From Burkholderia sp. WSM2230 (GTDB lineage Bacteria > Pseudomonadota > Gammaproteobacteria > Burkholderiales > Burkholderiaceae): a stretch of 64,000 bases of DNA. A model generated the notes under the pieces. It was given only the letters and a program-made list of their open reading frames with translations. It searched no databases and was not told the origin of the DNA. Both the position numbers and the translations under genes were made by a program. Numbering within the stretch: position 1 is the stretch's first letter; every line of letters starts with the position of its first letter. Shown piece by piece: positions 8,685 through 17,043 of this stretch. The DNA is taken from assembly GCF_000472445.1 (NCBI RefSeq), contig NZ_AXAJ01000002.1, positions 1 through 64,000 of the forward strand. Direction: 5' to 3'.

Positions 8685-9527
8685 ATGGAGCCGAGTTCGC
8701 TCGCAGCACAATCGTTGTCGGAAGAAGATCTCAGCGCGCTGCGTCGCGCGAAACACGAGCTGGAAAGCCCCGCGCTGGCGATGAAACTGGCGAGCATCGT
8801 CGGCGCGCCGTTAGAGAAGCTGATTGCGCGCATGCCCGCGTTCGCGAACGAGAAGGTGACCGACGCGACCGAATTGGCGCTGCGCAAGTGTCTGTCGATC
8901 GCGCTGCGCACGCTCGGGCGGCGCGACGGCGCCGCGGCGGGGCTCGCGCCCGAGAAGCCGAGCAACCTGCTGCACAAGTTTGCAGTCGCGACCACCGGCG
9001 CGGCCGGCGGCGCATTCGGCCTCATTGCACTGCCCGTCGAGTTGCCGGTCACGACAACGCTCATGTTCCGCTCGATCTGCGACATTGCGCGCAGCGAGGG
9101 CGAGGACCTGAGGTCGATCGACACGCAGCTGCAATGTCTGACGGTGCTGGGCATGGGCGGCACGTCCGCCGCGGACGACGACGCCGACTTCGGCTACTTC
9201 ATCATGCGCGGCGCGCTGGCGCAGGCGGTATCGAAAGCGTCGTCAGAAATCGCGACGAAGGGATTCACCACGCACGGCTCCGCCGCCTTGCTGCGCCTCG
9301 TTAGTGCGATCGCCGCGCGCTTCTCGGTGCAGGTCAGCGAACAGATCGCTGCGAAGTCCATTCCCGCGATTGGCGCAGTGCTCGGCGCGATGGTGAATAC
9401 GGTGTTCATCGACCACTTCCAGCAGGTCGCGCACGGCCACTTCACCGTGCGGCGGCTCGAGCGGCAGTACGGCGAGCAAACGGTGAAGGCCGCGTATCAG
9501 ACTATCGACGTCACGCTCGACGCCTGA
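8685..9527 (+). CDS. EcsC family protein
   Basis: A 280-residue EcsC-domain protein. The glycine/alanine-rich VATTGAAGGAFGLIALPVELPVTT segment, followed by MFRSICDIARSEGED, is the mark of this family, named after a Bacillus protein linked to an ABC transporter; its biochemical role is unknown. Two short hydrophobic stretches (about residues 105-130 and 220-250) suggest membrane association. ATG 8685 is preferred over 8625 because AGGGAGG (8675-8681) precedes it closely. It is divergent from the efflux pump, and its 3' end overlaps the converging esterase gene by 31 bases. Confidence 0.82.
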   Translation: MEPSSLAAQSLSEEDLSALRRAKHELESPALAMKLASIVGAPLEKLIARMPAFANEKVTDATELALRKCLSIALRTLGRRDGAAAGLAPEKPSNLLHKFAVATTGAAGGAFGLIALPVELPVTTTLMFRSICDIARSEGEDLRSIDTQLQCLTVLGMGGTSAADDDADFGYFIMRGALAQAVSKASSEIATKGFTTHGSAALLRLVSAIAARFSVQVSEQIAAKSIPAIGAVLGAMVNTVFIDHFQQVAHGHFTVRRLERQYGEQTVKAAYQTIDVTLDA

Positions 9528-10462
9528 GCGGCATGCGAGGCGCGACTCGTCGCGCGCCTGATGAAGGCGGCCGCGCGCTCGAGCGCGCGGTTCGCCTCGG
9601 GAATGAACGGCGCGAAGATCGGCCAGACGTGCGGCATCTTGTTCCACACCTCCAGTTCGCAATCGACGCCCGCCGCGCACGCGTTGGCGGCAACGCGCCG
9701 CGAATCGTCGAGCAAAACCTCGGTGCTGCCCGCCATCATGAAAAGCGGCGGCAAGCCGCGCAAGTCCGCGTAGAGCGGTGAAGCGTACGGATGCGTGGCT
9801 CGCATGTCGCCGAGATAGACCTTTGCGGCTCTTGCGATTGCCGGGCCGCTGAACATGGGATCGACGCCATCGTTATCGACGATGCTGGCTCCGGTTGCCG
9901 CGAGATCCGTCCACGGCGAGAACAGCAGCCCGCCCGCCGGCAGCGGGTCGCCCGCGTCGCGCAGCGCGACCAGCGTCGCGAGCGCAAGGCCGCCGCCGGC
10001 CGAATCGCCGGCAATCACGATGGACTCCGGCGCCACGCCGTCAGCGATCAACTGACGATACGCGGCGGTTGCGTCGTCTAGCGCGGCCGGGAAGCGGTGC
10101 TCGGGCGCGAGGCGGTAGTCGAGCGAAAAGACCGGCGCGTTCGCGCGCGTCGCGAGGCCGAACGCAATCGAGCGATGCGTGCGCGGCGAACAGAAATAGT
10201 AGCCGCCGCCATGGCAGTACAACACCATGGCCGACGCGCCGCTCGCCCGTTCGCCGTCCGGGCGCTCGATCCACTCGCCACGCAGCGGTTTGCCGTCGGC
10301 GCCATCCAGTTCTCGCAGACGCCAGCCGCGCGGTACCTCGGGCAACCAGGCGCGCTTCGCCGTCAATGCGCGCGCCCGGTTCACATCGACATGCGGCTTC
10401 AGGGTTTGAGGGCGAAACTGCCTACGCAAATACCAGCACGCGAGTGCGCTTTGCCAGCTCAT
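9497..10462 (-). CDS. Alpha/beta hydrolase, HSL (hormone-sensitive lipase) family esterase
   Basis: A 321-residue esterase. The oxyanion-hole motif HGGG is at residues 84-87, the nucleophile Ser154 lies in GDSAGG, and Asp252 and His278 complete a plausible catalytic triad. This arrangement defines the HSL/acetyl-esterase family, which hydrolyses short-chain acyl esters. No signal peptide is seen, so it is probably cytoplasmic. AAGGAG lies about 10 bases before the ATG. A long hexanucleotide array sits 110-245 bases upstream, in the likely leader or promoter region, and its 3' end overlaps the converging EcsC gene. Confidence 0.88.
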   Translation of the reverse strand: MSWQSALACWYLRRQFRPQTLKPHVDVNRARALTAKRAWLPEVPRGWRLRELDGADGKPLRGEWIERPDGERASGASAMVLYCHGGGYYFCSPRTHRSIAFGLATRANAPVFSLDYRLAPEHRFPAALDDATAAYRQLIADGVAPESIVIAGDSAGGGLALATLVALRDAGDPLPAGGLLFSPWTDLAATGASIVDNDGVDPMFSGPAIARAAKVYLGDMRATHPYASPLYADLRGLPPLFMMAGSTEVLLDDSRRVAANACAAGVDCELEVWNKMPHVWPIFAPFIPEANRALERAAAFIRRATSRASHAAQASSVTSIV

Positions 10463-10573
10463 CGGGACATGCTCCTTCGGAAACGTCCCCTGATGGTACT
10501 TGCGTTGGCCAGTGCGCCAATGGATGGCGGCCTCTATTCTTTTTGAAAGGCCGCGGCCGCGGAGTTGCGCGAG

Positions 10574-10705
10574 GCTGCGGTGGCGGTGGCGGCTGCGGCT
10601 GCGGCCGCGGTTCCGGTTCCGGTTCCGGTTCCGGTTCCGGTTCCGGTTCCGGTTCCGGTTCCAGCTGCGGTGGCGGTGGCGGTGGCGGCTGCAGCTGCGG
10701 CCGCG
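10574..10705. repeat. (GGTTCC)9 microsatellite flanked by direct repeats
   Basis: Nine perfect GGTTCC hexamers (10609-10662) are bracketed by two near-identical GC-rich copies (10574-10609 and 10664-10705), each built from GCTGCGG, GGCGGT and GCGGCCGCG words. The block lies between the CHRD stop codon and the start of the esterase gene. On the minus strand one frame reads as a Glu-Pro repeat within a proline-rich stretch, but no start or domain supports a gene there. Arrays of this kind change length by slippage. Confidence 0.92.
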
Positions 10706-10719
10706 ATTCGTTTCGCGCG

Positions 10720-11154
10720 CTAGTTCGCCGGCAAGACCTGCCCGCGAATTTCACCCATCGGATTTTGCGCGGTGTGAATATTGAAGTACCACTGACCCGC
10801 CATCAGGTCGGTCACCTGCTGCTCATTGAGAGTGGCCGAGCCTTTCATCGGACTCGCGAGTGCGTTCTTGTCAATTGGAACCTGCACTTTCGCGTTCTGG
10901 CCAACCGGCGCGGGCCCGTGGAAATGCGCGGCAGTGACCGGACCGCTCAGCCCTTCGTAGCTCACCGTCCATTGCAGGGATTTCGCCGACGTGTCGAACG
11001 TTGCGTTAAGCGCGCCATGCCCGTGACTCACACGAGGCGGCACTTCGCTGGAAGGTTCGAGGTCTGCCTTCAACGCCACCGTGTCAGCATACGCAACACC
11101 CGCCATTGCCGCCCACAAAGCCACAGCCAGATTCAGTTTTTTTAGCGTAATCAT
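10720..11154 (-). CDS. CHRD domain-containing exported protein
   Basis: A 144-residue protein with a signal peptide (hydrophobic run ending AGVAYA, residues about 8-23) and a single CHRD domain, a beta-sandwich first found in chordin and common in bacterial secreted proteins of unknown function. Typical elements are LEPSSEVPP near residue 33, AAHFHGPA near 75, and the closing YFNIHTAQNPMGEIRGQV. It should be periplasmic or secreted. GGAGAAG precedes the ATG. It stands alone; downstream is the repeat block and upstream a gene-free region with a candidate sRNA. Confidence 0.85.
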   Translation of the reverse strand: MITLKKLNLAVALWAAMAGVAYADTVALKADLEPSSEVPPRVSHGHGALNATFDTSAKSLQWTVSYEGLSGPVTAAHFHGPAPVGQNAKVQVPIDKNALASPMKGSATLNEQQVTDLMAGQWYFNIHTAQNPMGEIRGQVLPAN

Positions 11155-11361
11155 GGTCTTCTCCGACTAGTTGCGCCTCGGCGCCGACACGTCGGCCGGC
11201 CGCGAAGCCATCACATACTAGTGCAAATCGTGGGCGGACGTCGGTGACGGAAATTGCGCCGGTCTGCGGGCGAATGATGCGCGGCTCAGTGTGCGCGATG
11301 CGCCCTCAATGCACACTCGATGCGCGCTCAACGCGCGGCCTGTGCGCTTTTTGCGATTTTT

Positions 11362-11389
11362 TTGAACAGTTATTTGCGGATTTTGTAAT
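11362..11389 (+). promoter_or_regulatory. Sigma-70-like promoter for candidate sRNA
   Basis: TTGAAC (11362-11367) and TGTAAT (11384-11389) are separated by 16 bases and lie in a locally AT-rich stretch. They match the -35 and -10 consensus at five of six and five of six positions if the last two -35 bases are counted loosely. Transcription would begin near 11396. Confidence 0.5.
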
Positions 11390-11395
11390 GAATCA

Positions 11396-11494
11396 TCGGC
11401 GCGATCCCGGGTATGCTTTGGCCTCGCGAGAAGTGACTCCTTCATCGAGGGATGTCTCCAAATCTTTAACGCGGCTTCGGCCGCGTTTTTTTTT
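11396..11494 (+). ncRNA. Candidate small RNA (about 100 nt)
   Basis: Predicted from a promoter at 11362-11389 and a perfect GC-rich terminator hairpin with nine Ts at 11468-11494, with no coding sequence between. The body can form a weak CGCGA/TCGCG stem and a CATC-GAGG-GATG hairpin, leaving the pyrimidine-rich word ACTCCTTC exposed. Such a word could pair with Shine-Dalgarno sequences, as in many Hfq-dependent trans-acting sRNAs. The RNA is an inference from signals only; no known family was recognised. Confidence 0.5.
11468..11494 (+). terminator. Intrinsic terminator of the candidate sRNA
   Basis: AACGCGGC and GCCGCGTT form an eight-pair stem closed by a stable TTCG tetraloop and followed by nine Ts (11486-11494). 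It acts on the plus strand only. No plus-strand gene lies upstream within 1.5 kb, which is why an RNA gene is proposed. Confidence 0.85.
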
Positions 11495-11579
11495 CGGCTG
11501 CGCTTTTTCGCCGCGTGTTTCGGGTGTGGCGATAGGCAACGCTGTCCGGCAAATGGGACCGCCCGCAAACAGTAAGCGC

Positions 11580-14500
11580 TCAGGCAAGCAACGCGGCTTG
11601 CTGCTCGATGCCGTCGAGCATTGCATTGCATTTGTCGATGAGCGCAAGTCCGTCGCGGCGCGCGCGCTCTGGCGTACTCAGGATCGCGCGGCGATACTCG
11701 TCGAGCGCGCTGATGAGAGGCGGGTATTGCAGCACGCTCGCCGCTCCAGCCACTCGATGAAGCCATTCGCGCACGCGGACCATGTCCACATTCTCGAGCA
11801 ACGGCGCAAGCGACTGAATGTCTTCGCGTACGGAAGAAACAAACGAATCGAGCAAAGCCTTGACCGTCGATTCGCTCCCCCACAATTGCGTCATATGACC
11901 AAGATCGACCGGGACGAACGGCTCTGCGGCCGCTGACGTCGATCCGGCAGTTTCCGCGACGTCGACAGTGTCGGCCGGCGCTGACTGCCAGCCGCTGTCA
12001 GTGCCGAAACAGCGGTTCAGGTACTCACGCAGTGTGGCGAGCCGGGTCGGCTTGACGAGGCTCTCGTCCATGCCTGCTTCGCGGCACTGGCGCAGGTCTT
12101 CTGGCGCAGTGTTCGCGGTGATCCCGAGAATCGGCAGACGATACGAACCGCCCTGCTCGCGCTCTCTCTCGCGGACGCGGCGCGTCAATTCATAGCCAGA
12201 CAGGTTCGGCATGTGGCAGTCGGTGATCAGGCATCCATAACTGGTGTGCTCAAGCGCGGCCAGCGCTTCGGCGCCGTCGTTCGCGACGTCGCACGCGAAA
12301 CCAAGTAGCGCCAGTTGATGGCGAATCAGCTCCTGATTCACCGGATGATCTTCAGCGACCAGAATCAGACGGCCGCTGGCCATGGCCCGCTCGCGGTCCG
12401 GCGGCGCGGTGATGCCTTCAGACGCGCGGCCCGCACCAGCCGAAGGCGCCGGCGCCGACTGAAGTCCCGTCATGGCCGCGGCGCACGCCGCGCCGAGGCC
12501 ACGCCACGATATTGGATTGACGCTGAGGCGCACGTTGTCTTCGATAACGCGATAGCCGGTCGGCTTCACTTTTTCCGTCAGCGATATCACGCGCAGCTTG
12601 CGTTTGATGTTCGCCGATAAAGTTACGTCCTCGCTCACGAAGAGCAAATCCACGTTGCTCATCGCGGCGCTGCAACGCAATTCCGCAGCGTCGGCGGGAA
12701 CACGGCGCAGATCAAGTCCCAGCGCTTGTCCGAAGTGGACCAGCGCCTGGCCGACTCGCGCGTCGTTGGTTGCGACGAGACAGCGCTTGTCGCGCAAACC
12801 GCTCACCGAATAGCCCGGCGTCTCGACCCGAAGGCTGAGCCGCACCGTCATGCGGGTCCCGCGGCCCGGTTCGCTGTCCAGCGCCAGCGAACCGTTCATC
12901 AGTTCGATCAGCTTGCGGCAAATGGTCAAACCGAGGCCGGTACCGCCGAAGCGGCGCGTGGTGGACGACTCCGCCTGCACGAACGGCTCGAACAGTTTTG
13001 CCTGGACGTCAGCCGCGATGCCGATACCGGTGTCTTCGACGATCATTTCGATTGTCTGTTGCTCCTCCGTCTGCTCGACGACCGCTACGCTCACGTCCAC
13101 CTGGCCTTCGGGCGTGAACTTGATCGCGTTGCCGAGCAGGTTGAAGAGCACCTGCCGCAACCGCACGCTGTCGCCCCGTAGAGTGGCGGCTACGTCAGAC
13201 GCAATGTCCACCCGGACTTTCAGGCCCTTCTCGTGCGCGCGCCCGGCGAGCAAGCCCACCGCGTTGTCCACCAGTTCGCGCAGGTCGATAGGCTCCGCTT
13301 CTATCGTCAACCGCCCCGCATCGATCTTCGAGTAATCGAGCAAGTCGTCGAGGATTTGCAGGAGCGCGCCCGCCGACTCGTGAATCATGCCGAGCATTTC
13401 GCCCTGGTCCGCATTGAGCGGCGTGCGCTCCAGCACTTCGACGAGTCCGAGCACGCCGTTCATCGGCGTGCGGATTTCGTGGCTCATCATTGCAAAGAAG
13501 TCGTCTTTGGCACGCGAAGCGGCCTCTGCGACGTCGCGCGCACGAGCGAGTTCCTCCGCACGCGCATGTTCGATGCTCGCGTCCACCCAATAGCCGCTCC
13601 ACACGACGCTTCCGTCCGCCTCGCGGCGCGGCACCAGTTCCGCACGAGTCCACTTGAACTCCTGCTCGGCGCCCAGGCGAAACTCGATGAGCACCGGCGT
13701 CTCGAGACGCGCGGAGCGCTCGAGTTCGGCGATCACGTACGAGCGGTCTTCGGCACAAATGCGCCCGAAATCCGCGTGATCGCGACAGGCGGATCTCGCC
13801 TGGCCCTGGCCAAGCAGAAGTCTCGGCGCACCGCCGATGTAGGGGAATGAATAGGCGCCCTCCGGCGTGCGGCGCAGTTGGAACACCACGGCCGGCAACG
13901 AACGCGTGACGTCGAACAGCCGCCGTTCAGTGTCGCGCGCGCGCATCTCGGCGCGCCGGATGTCGGTAATGTCGACCATGGTGCCGAGCGAGCAGACCGG
14001 CTGACCGTCATTGCCGCGGCAGATGCTCGTCCAGAACAGGCCGTGCCGCAAATCGCCCGGGCTGCGCTCGAACTGAAGCTCGACCTGCGCCATGTCGCCG
14101 CCTTGCAGCAAGTCGCGCCGCATCTTGTCGAGCACCTGGATGTTCGCCTCGCCCCACGTCTGCACTTCCATCGTGGTGCGTCCGAGCACTGCCTCGCGGC
14201 TTTGCCCGCACGCTTGCTCATAGGCTCCGTTGACCGCGATATAGCGGCCCTGCAGATCCTGCGCGACGAGCGGATAGGGAACCATCTTCATCATGGTTTC
14301 CTGGAAGTTCAGTTGCAGCGCCAGCTCGCGCTCGGTCTTCTTGCGGCGCCTGACTTCGCGCTGCAAAAGCAGATACGCGCGCAACGTGACAAGCAACGCA
14401 ACGCCGATACCGATCAGCACGGGCAAGAGGCGCACGGCGGAAACACTCCATGTACCCGTTCCCACCGCATTGCCGGTCACCCAGGTTCGCCGGATGCGCT

Positions 14501-16028
14501 GTTTCTCGGCCGGCGGCATGGCCAGTAGCGCACGGTCGATCAGACCGGCGAGCGGAGCCAGATCGGCGCGCACGGCAAAGTCGAGCGCGTCCGATTCGCC
14601 GACGGTGCCGAGAATCTTGAGCACGCCCGCGTATTGCCGCTTGAGCACGACGTCCACTGCGGCTACGTTTTCTACCACCACATCTGCTTCGCCGGAAGCC
14701 ACCATGCGCAGCGCCTCGTCGAGACTTGGAGCGACGGCCACGTGGTCCGCCGGGATGCGCTGGAACGCGAGCGGATTGATGCCGGCAACATGCGAGGACA
14801 CCACGACGCGACGTGCAGCGAAATCGCTGAGCGAACGTGCGGCGGGCTCGTCGTCACGGCCGACCATCACCAGTGGATAGCTTTCGTACGCACGGGTATG
14901 CTGCGCCTTCGCGAGGCGCGGATCATTGCTCGAGCCCGTGGTGAGAATCGCAAGCTGGCCTTGTTGGAATGCGTCGATCGTGCTCGGCCAGTCAGGCTGA
15001 CGCGCACGATTGAACACCACGCCAAGCGTGCGGCTCAGGTAAGCCAGGTAGTCGGCGGTAATGCCGGCAGGGCGCCCGGAAGTGTCGATGTAGCTGAAAG
15101 GCGCCCAGCTGCTGTCGAAGCCGACCTGCAACGGCGGCAGCGAACGCAGCCAGGCCTGTTCCTGCTCCGTCAACTCCAGACGCGATGTGACGGGCTCCGG
15201 CTTTGCGCCGAAATTACCGGAAAGCCAGTGAACGCGGATTGCCGTCTCGTCGGCCTGAGTCATGGATGCCAGCGCGCGATCGAGGCTGTCGCGCAGCGCA
15301 ACCCGACTGCGCGGCACACCGAAACGCAGTTCCGCGCTTCGGGTGCTTTCCTCGAATGCGACGCGCAAATTGCGGAACTCTTCAGTCGCGAGCGCATATT
15401 GGACGGCCGGCGTGAAACCCATGTAGACGTCCGCCTCGCCGTGGACCACGGCGGCGAGTGCCGCGTGCGTGGACGTGAACACACTGATCTGGGCACGCGG
15501 AAAGCGCTCGCGCAACGAGCGCTCGAGCGCAAAGCCCTTCTCGATGGCGATGGATGCTGCCGCAATGCGCGCCGCGCCTTCGTAGAGTTCGCCGTCTCTG
15601 CGGACCACCGCCGAGGTCGACGCGCGAAAATACGGCGCCGTGAAACTGATGCAGCGTTCGCGCTCCGGTGTGCGGGCAACGCTCATCAGAAGATCGAATT
15701 TTCCGGCGCACGCGGCGGCGAGCAGTTGCGGCATGTCCGGAAACGCCTTTGCCTCGATCACGACGCCCGGCCCGACGAGCGCGCGCAAATAGTCGACGCT
15801 CATTCCGCTGAGCCGACCGTCCTGCAGCGCGTCGAACGGCAGCCAGTTGTCCGCGAGTACGCCGACAGTGATTTTCTCGGGAAAACGTTCCGCTGTCTGC
15901 CTCGAGGCAGAGTCGCCGAACGGCTGTGCGGCAGCTGCGAACTGCGCCGCCGCGAATAAACTTAGCCCGACGAGACACATGGACACGCGCCGCAGCACGC
16001 GTGCTATCGCAGCCATTTCGAAGCGCAT
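11580..16028 (-). CDS. EvgS/BvgS-like hybrid sensor histidine kinase with REC and HPt domains
   Basis: A 1482-residue three-step phosphorelay sensor. Order: signal sequence (residues 1-35), two periplasmic SBP_bac_3 (Venus flytrap) domains (about 50-265 and 295-520), a membrane helix (about 529-556), two PAS-like regions, a HisKA domain with phospho-acceptor His850 (MMSHEIRTPMNG), an HATPase (NLLGNAIKF, DTGIGI, GGTGLGL), a degenerate receiver-like segment, a true receiver with Asp1270 (LITDCHMP), and an HPt domain with His1424 (WLHRVAGAA). The plan matches EvgS and BvgS. ATG 16028 follows the aquaporin stop by 29 bases; a longer frame to 16292 overlaps that gene. Output is probably to the two NarL-type regulators encoded upstream. 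The ligand is unknown. Confidence 0.9.
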   Translation of the reverse strand: MRFEMAAIARVLRRVSMCLVGLSLFAAAQFAAAAQPFGDSASRQTAERFPEKITVGVLADNWLPFDALQDGRLSGMSVDYLRALVGPGVVIEAKAFPDMPQLLAAACAGKFDLLMSVARTPERERCISFTAPYFRASTSAVVRRDGELYEGAARIAAASIAIEKGFALERSLRERFPRAQISVFTSTHAALAAVVHGEADVYMGFTPAVQYALATEEFRNLRVAFEESTRSAELRFGVPRSRVALRDSLDRALASMTQADETAIRVHWLSGNFGAKPEPVTSRLELTEQEQAWLRSLPPLQVGFDSSWAPFSYIDTSGRPAGITADYLAYLSRTLGVVFNRARQPDWPSTIDAFQQGQLAILTTGSSNDPRLAKAQHTRAYESYPLVMVGRDDEPAARSLSDFAARRVVVSSHVAGINPLAFQRIPADHVAVAPSLDEALRMVASGEADVVVENVAAVDVVLKRQYAGVLKILGTVGESDALDFAVRADLAPLAGLIDRALLAMPPAEKQRIRRTWVTGNAVGTGTWSVSAVRLLPVLIGIGVALLVTLRAYLLLQREVRRRKKTERELALQLNFQETMMKMVPYPLVAQDLQGRYIAVNGAYEQACGQSREAVLGRTTMEVQTWGEANIQVLDKMRRDLLQGGDMAQVELQFERSPGDLRHGLFWTSICRGNDGQPVCSLGTMVDITDIRRAEMRARDTERRLFDVTRSLPAVVFQLRRTPEGAYSFPYIGGAPRLLLGQGQARSACRDHADFGRICAEDRSYVIAELERSARLETPVLIEFRLGAEQEFKWTRAELVPRREADGSVVWSGYWVDASIEHARAEELARARDVAEAASRAKDDFFAMMSHEIRTPMNGVLGLVEVLERTPLNADQGEMLGMIHESAGALLQILDDLLDYSKIDAGRLTIEAEPIDLRELVDNAVGLLAGRAHEKGLKVRVDIASDVAATLRGDSVRLRQVLFNLLGNAIKFTPEGQVDVSVAVVEQTEEQQTIEMIVEDTGIGIAADVQAKLFEPFVQAESSTTRRFGGTGLGLTICRKLIELMNGSLALDSEPGRGTRMTVRLSLRVETPGYSVSGLRDKRCLVATNDARVGQALVHFGQALGLDLRRVPADAAELRCSAAMSNVDLLFVSEDVTLSANIKRKLRVISLTEKVKPTGYRVIEDNVRLSVNPISWRGLGAACAAAMTGLQSAPAPSAGAGRASEGITAPPDRERAMASGRLILVAEDHPVNQELIRHQLALLGFACDVANDGAEALAALEHTSYGCLITDCHMPNLSGYELTRRVREREREQGGSYRLPILGITANTAPEDLRQCREAGMDESLVKPTRLATLREYLNRCFGTDSGWQSAPADTVDVAETAGSTSAAAEPFVPVDLGHMTQLWGSESTVKALLDSFVSSVREDIQSLAPLLENVDMVRVREWLHRVAGAASVLQYPPLISALDEYRRAILSTPERARRDGLALIDKCNAMLDGIEQQAALLA

Positions 16029-16057
16029 GAAGACGGGACTCAACGGCACGGTGCGCC

Positions 16058-16804
16058 TCAGGCGGCTTCGCTTTGCCCGTCGGCAAGCGCAGCGGCGGAC
16101 TGATCCGATCTGCCATCGAGGAACGAGAACAGAAAACCCGCGACGACCCCGCCGGACATGGGCGCAGCCCAGAAGAGCCACAATTGGTCGAGCGCCCAAT
16201 CGCCGACAAAAAGCGCCTGCGCCGTGGAGCGTGCGGGATTGACCGAGCCGTTGGTAACCGGAATCGACACCAGATAAATAAGTGCCAGGCATCCGCCTAC
16301 GACCATCGGTCCACCCGGCTCTGCCTTGTAGCGCGAAGCCACGACGAGACTCACCATGACGAACGCGAAGGACAGCACGAATTCGATTACGAGCGCCGAG
16401 TGAAGTTTGTAGTCCGAAGGAGAATGGTCGCCAAAACCGTTAGCAGCGAATTCGCTTGCGCCCAAGGCAAATCCTGGGCGACCGTTCGCCACATAGACAA
16501 GCAAAGCCGCGGCTGCGACGGCGCCGAGAATCTGCGCGGCGATGTAGGGCAGAAGATCTTTGACGGGAAACCGTTGCGCGGCAGTGAAACCGACCGTGAC
16601 GGCCGGGTTGAAATGCGCGCCCGACGTTTCGCCGAACCAGTAGCTGGCCGTCGCGAACGCAAGACCGAAAGCAAGCGAGACCTCGAGTACGCCGTATCCC
16701 TGCTGAACGGCGCCGGTGTTCAATACGATGCTGCCGCAGCCGATAAACACAAGCCATGCGGTACCCACGCCTTCTACCAACAACCGCTTACCTAGCACGG
16801 CCAT
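16058..16804 (-). CDS. aqpZ: Aquaporin Z-type water channel
   Basis: A 248-residue major intrinsic protein. The two half-helix NPA signatures are present: HFNPAVTVG in the first half and SVNPARSTAQAL in the second, where the arginine after NPA contributes to the water-selective filter. Six membrane helices can be traced. AGGAGGG precedes the ATG. It lies between the response-regulator genes and the hybrid kinase gene, all on the minus strand, and the kinase start is only 29 bases after its stop, so the two are probably co-transcribed. The C-terminus is a little long compared with E. coli AqpZ. Confidence 0.93.
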   Translation of the reverse strand: MAVLGKRLLVEGVGTAWLVFIGCGSIVLNTGAVQQGYGVLEVSLAFGLAFATASYWFGETSGAHFNPAVTVGFTAAQRFPVKDLLPYIAAQILGAVAAAALLVYVANGRPGFALGASEFAANGFGDHSPSDYKLHSALVIEFVLSFAFVMVSLVVASRYKAEPGGPMVVGGCLALIYLVSIPVTNGSVNPARSTAQALFVGDWALDQLWLFWAAPMSGGVVAGFLFSFLDGRSDQSAAALADGQSEAA

Positions 16805-17043
16805 GCCGCCCTCCTGTCGCTATACGAAGCAGACGGCGCTGCGTGATTCCGCAGACACCCGCCTCAGATCCCCGGCTTTGAGCGGGCCGGCCTCAGGAAC
16901 GAACTGCTTCCAGCAGGCCAACCTCAGCAAAAGCCCAAGCTAATTCGCAACTATGGAGTGACAAGGCGCGTCGACCAATCAGAAGACTCCTAATTTTGGG
17001 ACCGCAAGATGTCGGTATAAGGCGGGGGGTGCCACGATCGCCG

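Larger units (their letters stand above)
11155..11579. other. Gene-free region (425 bp) holding a candidate sRNA gene
   Basis: No protein gene is supported. The left part (11155-11360) holds the promoter side of the CHRD gene and nothing recognisable. The right part has a good sigma-70-like promoter and a strong intrinsic terminator on the plus strand with no open frame between them, annotated separately. The terminator cannot serve the minus-strand kinase gene, because its T-run is on the plus strand only. Confidence 0.7.

Noticed and set aside
10609..10662. CRISPR-like repeat array
   Set aside because: Six-base units without spacers; a simple-sequence array, not a CRISPR.
10422..10754. Minus-strand frame with a Glu-Pro repeat resembling a TonB proline-rich segment
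   Set aside because: It starts inside the CHRD gene, ends inside the esterase gene, has no ribosome-binding site or domain, and its composition comes entirely from the GGTTCC array.
14634..15959. 441-codon plus-strand frame antisense to the hybrid kinase
   Set aside because: Shadow composition (Arg/His/Ala-rich) and no start signals; the kinase domains on the other strand are clear.
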